From Bacteroidaceae bacterium (GTDB taxonomy: Bacteria > Bacteroidota > Bacteroidia > Bacteroidales > Bacteroidaceae), in contig JABUUG010000088.1 in NCBI GenBank assembly GCA_021443285.1, forward strand, positions 1-14,503: DNA of 14,503 nt, read 5' to 3'. The position numbers were made by a program, and so were the translations under genes. Below are positions 1 to 8,712 of this stretch, piece after piece. The notes beneath the pieces were generated by a model. That model was not told the origin of the DNA. It did not search any database and worked only from the letters and a program-made list of their open reading frames with translations. Within the stretch, counting starts at the first letter, position 1, and every line of letters starts with the position of its first letter.

Positions 1-125
1 TAACGAATAGTGAAGAATGAATAGTGTAATCGGCTTTGCCGCTTGCCAGAGCAAGAATAGTTTGCTGCCGCCATGATAGTGAACATTAAAATTTTGCGGA
101 GCGACTCTTCCAAAGGTATTGATTA
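1..125. other. Non-coding leader with short repeats ahead of the first gene
   Basis: No credible gene is seen here. The stretch holds repeated GAATAGTG-like words (around 5-12, 19-26 and 74-80, the last degenerate) and a short perfect hairpin CTTGC-CAGA-GCAAG at 42-55. An AAAGG at 112-116 lies 9 nt before the ATG at 126 and may serve as a ribosome binding site. The end of any upstream gene cannot be placed because the window starts here. Confidence 0.5.
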
Positions 126-1562
126 ATGAAAAAAACATTCGGTGCATATTACCTCATATTTGCTATCATACTTCTCGTATCATCATGCAACAATGGCATC
201 AAGATAACCGGTACGTCGGACGAAACACCTGTGATATATCCAGACTACGCCGATGTTACCGTGCCATACAACATTGCGCCACTGTGTTTCAGTGCAGAAG
301 GCGTGGGAGAGTCGGCAGTAATCATACGCGGAGGGAGTGATTCGATAGTCATTCTCTCCGACAACGGTGATTTCAATCCCCCTGCCGATGAATGGCGCGA
401 AATGCTATTAAAAGAAAAAGGCAAGACGCTGACGGTAACAGTGTGCAGACACTCGGATGACGGATGGACAGCAATGCGCCCGTTCCCAATCTATGTGTCC
501 GCTGACGCCATAGACCCTTATCTCGTTTACCGCCGCATAACTCCAGGCTACGGACTGTGGAACAAGATGGGCCTGTACCAGAGATGCCTCGAAGACTTTG
601 AGGAAACCGCCATCCACGACAACCGGGAAGGGCGAGGCAACTGCATAAACTGCCACTCGTTCTGCGAAGGAAACGCACAGAAATGGCAGACACACATACG
701 GGCAAAGTATGCCGGCACATACATCTTTGACGGAGACAAGCAGACGAAACTACAGCTGAAGGACACCTCAAAAGGCAAACCCTCTTATGTGAACTGGCAC
801 CCTAACGGCAAGCTCATAGCCTACTCCAACAACAAGACAAGCTTCCTTATACACACCAACCACCCCAACCGCTGGGAAGTGATGGACGACGGATCGGATG
901 TGTTCATAGCCGACATAAACACGGGCGACCAGTACCGATGTGAGGCAATATCCTCGCCGGACAGATTCGAAACCTTCCCCAGCTTCTCACCCGACGGGAA
1001 ATGGCTTTATTTCTGCAGTGCCGAAGCAAAGCCCAATGCCGCCGCCGCGTATGACAGCATAAGGTACAGCATCTGCCGCATAGCCTTTGATGCGGAACAG
1101 CATACATTCGGCAGTAAGACCGACACCATATATAACGCTATGACACAGGGCGGCAGTGCATCGTTTCCACGCATATCACCCGATGGAAGATGGCTGTGCT
1201 TCACACTGTCAGAATATGGCAATTTCAGTATCTGCCACCGCGATGCCGACCTCTATCTCATTGACCTGCAAAACGGGAATAAGCTTACGCGCCTTGATGC
1301 GGCAAACGACAGCAAGAATGTGGACAGTTTCCACTCCTGGAGCAGAAACTCCAGATGGCTGGTATTCAGCAGCAAGCGTGACAACTCGATATACACGAAG
1401 CCATATTTCACCCATATAGACACGGGCGGCAAGCCATCGAAGCCATTCGTGCTGCCACAACAGAATGCAAAGAACACTTATGACCTTGAAATGGACTGCT
1501 ACAACCTGCCGGAACTTGTAGATGGAAAAATCACTGTAGGGAAGATTGAGCTGAAGAAATAG
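126..1562 (+). CDS. TolB/PD40-type beta-propeller lipoprotein with a CXXCH haem-c motif
   Basis: The 478-residue protein begins with a lipoprotein signal: a Lys-Lys start, a hydrophobic stretch and a lipobox VSSC with the lipidated Cys at residue 21. This predicts a membrane-anchored protein facing the periplasm or cell surface. Residues 173-177 read CINCH, a single c-type haem attachment motif, inside a Cys-rich patch with another Cys at 180. The second half has at least four WD40-like/TolB (PD40) blades: NWHPNGKLIAY near 223, SFSPDGKWLYF near 286, RISPDGRWLCF near 349 and SWSRNSRWLVF near 404. The ATG at 126 is favoured because it opens the signal peptide and has AAAGG nearby. Proteins of this kind occur in Bacteroidota and their role is not established. 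Haem binding and any link to polysaccharide breakdown are inferences. The architecture is well supported and the function is not. Confidence 0.75.
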   Translation: MKKTFGAYYLIFAIILLVSSCNNGIKITGTSDETPVIYPDYADVTVPYNIAPLCFSAEGVGESAVIIRGGSDSIVILSDNGDFNPPADEWREMLLKEKGKTLTVTVCRHSDDGWTAMRPFPIYVSADAIDPYLVYRRITPGYGLWNKMGLYQRCLEDFEETAIHDNREGRGNCINCHSFCEGNAQKWQTHIRAKYAGTYIFDGDKQTKLQLKDTSKGKPSYVNWHPNGKLIAYSNNKTSFLIHTNHPNRWEVMDDGSDVFIADINTGDQYRCEAISSPDRFETFPSFSPDGKWLYFCSAEAKPNAAAAYDSIRYSICRIAFDAEQHTFGSKTDTIYNAMTQGGSASFPRISPDGRWLCFTLSEYGNFSICHRDADLYLIDLQNGNKLTRLDAANDSKNVDSFHSWSRNSRWLVFSSKRDNSIYTKPYFTHIDTGGKPSKPFVLPQQNAKNTYDLEMDCYNLPELVDGKITVGKIELKK

Positions 1563-1623
1563 GCTCCCAAAATACCCCAAGATAATTTATAAGACCCACC
1601 TTGACAGATATTGTCTAAATTGT

Positions 1624-3390
1624 ATGAGGACATATGTATTTATAGCAGCACTTGCCATCAGCTGCACACTACAGGCACAAACGATGCAGAACATAAAGGC
1701 AAGAAATATACAGTCGTTGGACGGTCAGTGGAAAAGCATTATTGACCCCTATGGTCATGGCAACTGGTCGTATTTCAATGACAAGGACTTCGACGGAACA
1801 AAGCTGCAGGACTACGACTTCGGCACATCGCCCGAACTGCGAGTGCCTGGAGACTGGAACACACAGCGCAAGGAGCTCTACTACTACGAGGGCAACATGT
1901 GGTATCGCAAGCGTTTCCGGCTTAATGCCGTTTCGCCGCAGTCGCGACTGTTCCTGCATTTCGATGCAGCGAACTACAAGACGAAGGTGTGGTTGAACGG
2001 AAAGGAGATTGGTGAGCATGAAGGAGGTTACAGCCCATTTGAGTTTGACATCACCGACAAGGTGAAGCGCGATGGCGAGAACTCCCTCGTGGTGCGTGTG
2101 AACAACGAGCGGCTTGCGGGCGGAATACCCACCTTCAACACAGACTGGTGGAACTACGGCGGACTGACACGCTCTGTCTGCATTGTGGAGACGCAGCCCA
2201 CCTTCATATACGACTACTGCTTCAACTGGAACGGCAGCATCGAGGGATGGGTGCAGTTGAAAGGCGATGATGTTGCCGCAAAGAACGTAACGCTAAAGAT
2301 TCCTGCCCTGAAAATAAGCAAGACACTGACCACCGATGGCAGCGGACGGGCAACATTCTCGCTCAAGGCAAAGCCTAAACTGTGGTCGCCGGAGTCGCCT
2401 GTGCTGTATGAAGTGGCGCTGACATTGGGCGAAGAGACTATAGCCGACCTCATAGGCTTCCGGACCATCTCCACAGCGGGCGATAAGATTCTGCTTAACG
2501 GTAAGCCTGTATTCCTTGCCGGAGTGAACATACACGAGGAGACATTCGGCGACAGCAGACGTGCAACAACCATCGAAGACGACTCCCTGCTGCTACAGGC
2601 GGCAAAAGACCTTGGCTGCAACTTCGTGCGCCTTGCCCATTACCCACACAATGAGGATATGGTGCGCCTTGCCGACAGGATGGGGCTGATGGTATGGAGT
2701 GAGATTCCCCTATACTGGGGCATAGACTGGCGTAACCAGCAGACATACAAGCTCGCTGTGCAGCAACTCCGTGAGATGGTGCAGCGCGACCACAACAGGG
2801 CAAGCATTATAATATGGTCGATAGCCAACGAGACCGCCGTGAACAGCGACCGCACAGATTTCCTCACACGCCTTGCCAATGAAGCAAGAAGCCTTGACAG
2901 CAGCAGGCTTATCTCCGCCGCACTTCAGAACGTGAACAAGCAGATTGCGCACAACGTATATACTGTAGAAGACCCGCTACATGAGGCCCTCGACCTGTTC
3001 AGTTTCAACGAATATATCGGGTGGTATGACAATGTAAAGGAGGCGTGCGACAGCATAACATGGGTGCTGCCGGAGAACAAACCGATAGTTATCAGCGAAT
3101 TTGGCGGAGGCGCAAAATTTCAGATGCACAATGGCGACAGCTCATTCTTCAGTGAGGACAACCTTGCGAGCCTGTACCGCCACCAGTTCAGGATGCTTGC
3201 CAAGATAAAAGGATTGGCGGGAACTATCCCATGGGTGCTGAAGGATTTCCGCTCGCCCCACAGAATGCTGCCAGGCGTGCAGGACGATTTCAACCGCAAG
3301 GGGTTGTTATCAGAAAAGGGGGAAAAGAAGCAGGCATGGCAGATAGTACACGACTGGAATTATGAGGTTAGAGGGAATGGAGTTAAGTAA
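1624..3390 (+). CDS. Secreted glycoside hydrolase family 2, probable beta-glucuronidase
   Basis: This is a 588-residue retaining GH2 enzyme, close in length to E. coli beta-glucuronidase (about 600). A Sec signal occupies residues 1-19 and ends in LQAQ. The N-terminal jelly-roll spans about 30-190 (MWYRKRF, VWLNGKEIGEHEGGYSPFE). An immunoglobulin-like domain covers about 190-285, and the TIM barrel follows from about 290. Visible active-site signatures are NFVRLAHYPH (333-342), the acid/base Glu403 in WSIANE, and the nucleophile Glu492 in VISEFGG. Residues 557-560 read NRKG, matching the NxKG motif that binds the substrate carboxylate in gut beta-glucuronidases. This favours glucuronidase over galactosidase or mannosidase. 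The gene lies 61 nt after the previous gene and no clear Shine-Dalgarno site is visible. Within a xylan locus it may remove a uronic acid or another beta-linked side sugar. The natural substrate is inferred. Confidence 0.87.
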   Translation: MRTYVFIAALAISCTLQAQTMQNIKARNIQSLDGQWKSIIDPYGHGNWSYFNDKDFDGTKLQDYDFGTSPELRVPGDWNTQRKELYYYEGNMWYRKRFRLNAVSPQSRLFLHFDAANYKTKVWLNGKEIGEHEGGYSPFEFDITDKVKRDGENSLVVRVNNERLAGGIPTFNTDWWNYGGLTRSVCIVETQPTFIYDYCFNWNGSIEGWVQLKGDDVAAKNVTLKIPALKISKTLTTDGSGRATFSLKAKPKLWSPESPVLYEVALTLGEETIADLIGFRTISTAGDKILLNGKPVFLAGVNIHEETFGDSRRATTIEDDSLLLQAAKDLGCNFVRLAHYPHNEDMVRLADRMGLMVWSEIPLYWGIDWRNQQTYKLAVQQLREMVQRDHNRASIIIWSIANETAVNSDRTDFLTRLANEARSLDSSRLISAALQNVNKQIAHNVYTVEDPLHEALDLFSFNEYIGWYDNVKEACDSITWVLPENKPIVISEFGGGAKFQMHNGDSSFFSEDNLASLYRHQFRMLAKIKGLAGTIPWVLKDFRSPHRMLPGVQDDFNRKGLLSEKGEKKQAWQIVHDWNYEVRGNGVK

Positions 3391-3395
3391 TGGTA

Positions 3396-3442
3396 AAAAA
3401 ATAACTCAACAATCTGAACCAAATCGTCGGAAGTTATTTTTT
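3396..3442 (+). terminator. AT-rich inverted repeat ending in a T-tract after the GH2 gene
   Basis: AAAAAATAACT at 3396-3406 is perfectly complementary to AGTTATTTTTT at 3432-3442. The 11-bp stem encloses a 25-nt loop and begins 6 nt after the GH2 stop. The run of T at its 3' side would fit a weak intrinsic terminator or an RNA-processing stem. The stem is nearly all A-T and the loop is long, so termination is uncertain. Confidence 0.35.
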
Positions 3443-3567
3443 CATCATTACTAAAGAGAAATATCCACCATCCTCCCCCAACAAAAAATGATAAAATCGG
3501 CTGCACAGCACCACTAAAAACAATCCCCAACACCTAAATCGTAAATTGTAAAACAGTAAATAAAACC

Positions 3568-6144
3568 ATGAAACACTACATTGCTACACTCGCCCTTGCC
3601 CTAACGGCTATTACGGGCAACGCGCAGGAAACACTGCCTTACCAGAACCCCAAGTTGTCTTCACACGAGCGTGCTGTTGACCTACTGTCACGCCTGACCA
3701 TCGAAGAAAAGGCGAAACTAATGCTCGATGAGAGCGAAGCCATTCCCCGTCTCGGAATAAAGAAATTCTCATGGTGGAGCGAGGCTCTGCACGGATATGC
3801 CAACCAAGGGAATGTGAGCAATTTCCCCGAACCGATAGGCATGGCGGCATCATTCAACGACGACCTCGTTTACAAGGTGTTCGATGCCACATCGACTGAA
3901 ATACGCGCCAAGTACAACGAAAGGCTTCGCAACAACCAGGCCGACCAGCGATTCTTCTCGCTGTCTGTATGGACTCCGAACATCAACATATTCCGTGACC
4001 CGCGCTGGGGAAGAGGACAAGAGACATACGGAGAAGACCCGTACCTTACATCACGCATGGGCGTAGCAGTAATCAACGGACTGCAAGGCCCACGCGATGC
4101 GAAATACAAGAAGACCCTTGCCTGCGCTAAGCACTATGCCATACACAGCGGACCGGAATGGAGCCGCCATTCGGACAACATCAACGATGTCTCTCCGCGC
4201 GACCTCTGGGAGACCTACATGCCCGCATTCAAGGCTGCTGTTCAGGAGGGTGATGTGCGCGAGGTGATGTGCGCCTACCAGCGGTGGGACGACGAGCCTT
4301 GCTGCGGTTCAAACCGCCTGCTCCAGCAGATACTGCGCGACGAGTGGGGATTCAAGTACATGGTTGTCAGCGACTGTGGTGCGGTGAGCGACTTCTGGAC
4401 ATCACACAAGTCATCATCGACTGCCCGCCATGCCGCCACAAAGGGTGTGCTTGCCGGAACAGATGTGGAGTGCGGCTATGACTATGCATACCGCAGTATT
4501 CCGGAGGCTGTGCGCAGTGGAATGTTATCGGAAAAAGAGGTTGACAAGCGCGTAATCCGTCTGCTTGAGGGTCGCTTCGACCTCGGAGAGATGGACAAGC
4601 CAGAGGAAGTGTCGTGGTTCAAACTGCCGATGACAGTTGTTGACAGCAAGGAACACCGAAAACTGGCACACGAGATAGCACAGCAGACAATGGTTCTCCT
4701 ACAGAACAACAACAATATACTGCCACTCCCGAAGAGCATAAAGAAGGTGGCTGTGGTTGGTCCGAATGCCGACGACGAGACAATGATGTGGGGTAACTAC
4801 AACGGTAATCCTAACGAGACTGTTACCATTCTCGAAGGCATACAGAACAAGATTGGCAAGAAGCGCATCGTCTCACTCTACGGATGCGACCTCGTGAACG
4901 ACCTCACCCTCGAATCATTCTACGACCAGTGCTCATTCGAGGGCAAGAAGGGTCTGAAGGGTACATTCTGGAACAACCCGAAACGCGAAGGCACTCCTGT
5001 GACAACACTGCAGGTTACACGCCCACTGAACGTAACCACTATGGGCAACTACGCCTTCGCTCCCGGCGTGAACCTCAAGGATTTCTCTGCAAAATACGAG
5101 ACTGTCTTCAAGCCAAAAGAGAGCGGCGAGGTGGCAATACGCTTTAACGGATGCAGCTATTTCGAACTGCTTGTTGACGGGAAGTCGATGACAAAACACC
5201 GCACATGGCGCACAACAGACACACACACCGTAATAAAGGTTGAGGCTGGCAAGGAGTACAAGATAGAGCTGCTCTTTGCACAGGTGGAGAACTGGAACGC
5301 CAACCTGTCATTTGATCTCGGTCGTGAGCATAAGATTGACTACACGGAGACCGTATACAAGGTTAAGGACTGCGATGCAGTAATCTTTGTCGGCGGAATC
5401 TCTCCACGTCTTGAAGGCGAGGAAATGCCTATCGACCTGCCGGGCTTCAAGGGCGGCGACCGCCTCGACATAGAACTGCCTGCCGTTCAGCGCAACCTCA
5501 TGAAGGCGTTCAAAGACGCTGGCAAAAAGGTAATCTTCGTGAACTGCTCCGGTTCTGCCATTGCACTCTCGCCCGAGACACAGTCGTGCGAAGCAATACT
5601 TCAAGCATGGTATGCCGGCGAACAGGGTGGAAACGCTGTGGCAGATGTACTCTTTGGTGACTATAACCCAAGCGGTAAACTGCCTGTAACATTCTACAAG
5701 AACACAAAGCAGCTGCCCGACTACAAGGACTACTCTATGAAGGGCCGCACATACCGCTATTTCAACGACGCACTCTTCCCGTTCGGCTACGGACTGAGCT
5801 ACACTAAGTTTGATGTGAGCAACGGAAAGTTCGACAGCAAGAAGGAAGCAATCACCGTTGATGTGAAGAACAGCGGTGCAAAGAACGGCACAGAAGTGGT
5901 GCAGATATACATCCGCCGCTGCGATGATACAGACGGCCCGTTGAAGTCCCTCCGCGCATACCAGCGTGTGGATGTAGCTGCAGGTAAGACTGTTACCGCA
6001 ACTATCCCACTCCCCCGCAAGGCATTCGAGCTGTTTGACCCAAGCACCAACACCATGCGTGTGAAGCCTGGCAAATACGAAATCTTCTATGGCACAAGTT
6101 CACGCAACGAAGATTTGAAGAAGATGCAAGTAGATATACAATAG
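3568..6144 (+). CDS. Secreted GH3 beta-xylosidase/beta-glucosidase with inserted PA14 domain
   Basis: This 858-residue GH3 enzyme would split beta-linked xylose or glucose from the non-reducing ends of oligosaccharides with retention. A Sec signal covers residues 1-20 (cut after GNAQ). The (beta/alpha)8 domain runs about 30-340, with RDPRWGRGQETYGEDP (143-158), the substrate-binding KH at 188-189 and the nucleophile Asp269 in VVSDCGA. The alpha/beta sandwich domain begins near 370 and is interrupted at about 455-590 by a PA14-like beta domain (KGTFW, then FNGCSYFELLVDGK). It resumes with LEGEEM, where Glu616 or Glu618 is the likely acid/base. QAWYAGEQGGNAVADVLFGDYNPSGKLP follows as two conserved GH3 blocks, and a fibronectin III-like domain closes the protein from about 745. 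The layout matches known Prevotella Xyl3-type xylosidases. Xylose versus glucose preference cannot be read with certainty, but the locus favours xylose. Confidence 0.9.
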   Translation: MKHYIATLALALTAITGNAQETLPYQNPKLSSHERAVDLLSRLTIEEKAKLMLDESEAIPRLGIKKFSWWSEALHGYANQGNVSNFPEPIGMAASFNDDLVYKVFDATSTEIRAKYNERLRNNQADQRFFSLSVWTPNINIFRDPRWGRGQETYGEDPYLTSRMGVAVINGLQGPRDAKYKKTLACAKHYAIHSGPEWSRHSDNINDVSPRDLWETYMPAFKAAVQEGDVREVMCAYQRWDDEPCCGSNRLLQQILRDEWGFKYMVVSDCGAVSDFWTSHKSSSTARHAATKGVLAGTDVECGYDYAYRSIPEAVRSGMLSEKEVDKRVIRLLEGRFDLGEMDKPEEVSWFKLPMTVVDSKEHRKLAHEIAQQTMVLLQNNNNILPLPKSIKKVAVVGPNADDETMMWGNYNGNPNETVTILEGIQNKIGKKRIVSLYGCDLVNDLTLESFYDQCSFEGKKGLKGTFWNNPKREGTPVTTLQVTRPLNVTTMGNYAFAPGVNLKDFSAKYETVFKPKESGEVAIRFNGCSYFELLVDGKSMTKHRTWRTTDTHTVIKVEAGKEYKIELLFAQVENWNANLSFDLGREHKIDYTETVYKVKDCDAVIFVGGISPRLEGEEMPIDLPGFKGGDRLDIELPAVQRNLMKAFKDAGKKVIFVNCSGSAIALSPETQSCEAILQAWYAGEQGGNAVADVLFGDYNPSGKLPVTFYKNTKQLPDYKDYSMKGRTYRYFNDALFPFGYGLSYTKFDVSNGKFDSKKEAITVDVKNSGAKNGTEVVQIYIRRCDDTDGPLKSLRAYQRVDVAAGKTVTATIPLPRKAFELFDPSTNTMRVKPGKYEIFYGTSSRNEDLKKMQVDIQ

Positions 6145-6309
6145 GCAATATCTGTTAATTATGGAATTTAAAGGAAAGTGGAGTTAAAGTGAAATTAGCT
6201 TCTGAATATCAAATACATTTATCACTTCACTCCACATTAACTCCACAATAACTCCACTTCACTCCCATTTATATAGAACCCACTTACTCACCCCTATAGC
6301 TTCTTTACA
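6145..6309. repeat. Inverted and tandem GTGGAGTTAA-type repeats between the two GH3 genes
   Basis: The left copy GTGGAGTTAA at 6179-6188 is the exact reverse complement of TTAACTCCAC at 6237-6246. Further right-arm copies appear as CACTCCAC (6228-6235) and TAACTCCAC (6249-6257). The arrangement could fold as alternative hairpins in the RNA between the two GH3 genes. Related words recur on the other side of the downstream gene at 8713-8850. No recognisable promoter was found in the gap. Confidence 0.6.
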
Positions 6310-8688
6310 ATGGTACTTTTCACAAAAAACCGAACGGGGAGGAAACCATTCACGGTGCTCTGTTCACTTATACTTATCATTATGGCTACTTCATGCACAA
6401 CTCAATCAATAGAAGACACTGTCAACTCCCTCTATGAGAAAATGACCAAAGAGGAGAGACTCGCACAGCTGCAAAGCATTTATATTCAGAACTTATTCGA
6501 CAAAGACGGGAATCTGGACACTGCCCGTTGCACAGAACTTATTCCACACGGCATAGGACACTGCTCGCAGTTTGCACTTAACAGCCCAGTAGGTCCTAAC
6601 AAGCTGCGCGACATGGTGGCGCAACTGCAAGACTGGCTTAAGAACAACACTACCACGGGCATTCCCGCATTGCCACACGAGGAGGTGCTCAGCGGCATTG
6701 ACGCTCTGGGAGCTACGGTCTATCCGCAGCAGATAGGACTTGCCTGCTCGTTCAACACAGACCTTGCAGAACAGAAGACCTTTCAGACCGCCACACAACT
6801 GCGGCGGATAGGCGGCATTCAGGCTCTCTCACCAATGGTGGATGTGTGCCGCGACCCGTCATTCAGTCGTCTTGAGGAGTCGTATGGGGAGGATGCCTAT
6901 CTCTCGGCGGCTCTCGGCACAGCCTTTGTTAAGGGACTGCAACACGGCAACCTTAAAGAAGGTGTTGCTGCCTGCACAAAACACTACCTCGGCTATGGCG
7001 GCGGTGGTGAGGCGGAAGAGAAGGAACTGATGGAGGAGATACTTCTGCCACACGAGACCGCAATCCGACTTGCAGGCAGCAAGACGGTAATGCCCGGCTA
7101 CCATGCCTTTAAGAATGTAAAGTGTGTTGCTAACAAATTCCTCCTTGACAGCATACTCCGCAACTACCTACATTTCGACGGGATTATTGTGAGCGACTAC
7201 GGAGCAATAGAGCAGATTGACGATAACCTGAACGACATACAGCGTGCCGCAACAGCCTTGAATGCCGGCAACGACGTGGATTTCCCGGAAGGCACAAACT
7301 ACGTCCATCTGCACGATGCCATAGCCCAAGGCTTTGTCTCAGAAAAGACACTGGAGACAGCAGTGAAGCGCGTGCTGAAACACAAGGCAGACTTAGGACT
7401 CTTGGATAAGACCCCTTACCTCTACGACAAAGGAGACATAAAGTGGGACACTCCCGAAGAGCGACAAACGGCATACCAGCTTGCCACACAGTCGGTAGTG
7501 CTGCTGAAGAACAACGGCATACTGCCGCTGAAACAAGAGAGCGGCTCACTGCCGAAAGACTCTGTGAAGATTGCCCTCACAGGCCCTAATGCCAACACGA
7601 TGTGGGCTATGCTCGGCGACTACACCTTCCAGGCGATGAGCTTCTTCTGGAAGCAAAGGATCATTGATGACAAGCACCCGCAGATAGTAAACCTGCGAAT
7701 GGGTATGCAGTCGCGTCTGCCCAAAGGCTTCACACTAAACTACAGCCGTGGTTGCGACTGGACGGAAACGGTTGAGACGGTTGTAGAACAGAGCGGAGAC
7801 CCACGTGTGGCATACCTTAAGGACATTCAGAACCGCATGATAGACTCCGGGGAGAAGGCTGACATGAATGAGGCTCTGAAGATTGCAGCAGAGAGCGATG
7901 TCATCATTGCTGCCATGGGCGAAAACGCCATACTCTGCGGAGAGAACCGCGACCGCATACACCGCCGCTTGCCGGGAAAACAAGAGGAGTTCGTCAAACA
8001 GCTTATCGCTACGGGCAAGCCTGTTGTGCTCGTGATATTCGGCGGCCGCGCACAGATCATATCCTCCATTGAAAAAGACTGCGCAGCAATTATTCAGGCA
8101 TGGTATCCCGGAGAGGAAGGCGGCAATGCCCTCGCCGACATCCTTTATGGCAATGTAAGTCCATCAGGCAAGCTCTCCGTAAGCTATCCCGGCGAGGAGA
8201 TTAGCGGCAAAGTATGCTACAACACTTCCGTACAGCAAGACCCCCGCATCGCCTGGCCATTTGGTTTCGGCATGAGCTACACCACCTTTGAATACTCCAA
8301 CATCAAGGTTGATGCCACAGCCGGAACGAATGCAGAAAATTTCAATGTAAGTGCAGACATCACAAATACAGGCAGCTACAGTGGCGATGAGATAGTTCAG
8401 CTATACGTCTCGCCAACAGGCAACAACAAAAACCTGCGCCCAATACAGATGCAAGGCTTTGCACGCATTTCCCTTAAACCAAATGAGAAGAAGACTGTGA
8501 AGTTCAATGTCTCTCCACAGCAGCTCGGCTATTATGACAAAGGGCAGTGGAACATAGCCCCCGGCACATACACTATAAAGCTGGGAGCATCATCCACTGA
8601 CATCAAGGGGCAGGGAGACATCACGCTGACCGGCGAGGCGCAGACCATGCCACTGCGCACCAACTATTTCACAAAAGTTTGCCAATAA
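6310..8688 (+). CDS. GH3 beta-glucosidase/beta-xylosidase lipoprotein without PA14
   Basis: The second GH3 gene encodes 792 residues. The N-terminus is basic (KNRTGRK), then hydrophobic to residue 25, and ends in ATSC with the likely lipidated Cys at 29. The enzyme would therefore be membrane-anchored, unlike the upstream GH3. The catalytic barrel carries RDPSFSRLEESYGED (181-195), KH at 224-225 and the nucleophile Asp296 in IIVSDYGA. The second domain starts near 395 and shows CGENRDR (543-549) with Glu545 as acid/base candidate, then QAWYPGEEGGNALADILYG. A fibronectin III-like domain spans about 655-765 (DEIVQLYVS). No PA14 insert is present. The subfamily resembles exo-acting beta-glucosidases that also take xylosides and gluco-oligosaccharides, and which sugar is removed is not decided by sequence. 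An internal Met at residue 25 would destroy the signal, so the ATG at 6310 is preferred. Confidence 0.87.
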   Translation: MVLFTKNRTGRKPFTVLCSLILIIMATSCTTQSIEDTVNSLYEKMTKEERLAQLQSIYIQNLFDKDGNLDTARCTELIPHGIGHCSQFALNSPVGPNKLRDMVAQLQDWLKNNTTTGIPALPHEEVLSGIDALGATVYPQQIGLACSFNTDLAEQKTFQTATQLRRIGGIQALSPMVDVCRDPSFSRLEESYGEDAYLSAALGTAFVKGLQHGNLKEGVAACTKHYLGYGGGGEAEEKELMEEILLPHETAIRLAGSKTVMPGYHAFKNVKCVANKFLLDSILRNYLHFDGIIVSDYGAIEQIDDNLNDIQRAATALNAGNDVDFPEGTNYVHLHDAIAQGFVSEKTLETAVKRVLKHKADLGLLDKTPYLYDKGDIKWDTPEERQTAYQLATQSVVLLKNNGILPLKQESGSLPKDSVKIALTGPNANTMWAMLGDYTFQAMSFFWKQRIIDDKHPQIVNLRMGMQSRLPKGFTLNYSRGCDWTETVETVVEQSGDPRVAYLKDIQNRMIDSGEKADMNEALKIAAESDVIIAAMGENAILCGENRDRIHRRLPGKQEEFVKQLIATGKPVVLVIFGGRAQIISSIEKDCAAIIQAWYPGEEGGNALADILYGNVSPSGKLSVSYPGEEISGKVCYNTSVQQDPRIAWPFGFGMSYTTFEYSNIKVDATAGTNAENFNVSADITNTGSYSGDEIVQLYVSPTGNNKNLRPIQMQGFARISLKPNEKKTVKFNVSPQQLGYYDKGQWNIAPGTYTIKLGASSTDIKGQGDITLTGEAQTMPLRTNYFTKVCQ

Positions 8689-8712
8689 CAAAAAGCAAAA
8701 AATGTATAATTG

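Noticed and set aside
42..55. Short hairpin CTTGC-CAGA-GCAAG as a terminator of an upstream gene
   Set aside because: The stem is only 5 bp with no T-run, and no upstream gene is visible to terminate.
89..96. AAATTTTG resembling the Bacteroides -7 box TAnnTTTG
   Set aside because: The first base does not match and the nearest upstream TTTG (61-64) is about 24 nt away instead of about 19. It is too weak to call a promoter.
6145..6309. CRISPR-like array
   Set aside because: Repeat units are about 10 bp, degenerate and in both orientations, with no constant spacer length and no cas genes nearby.
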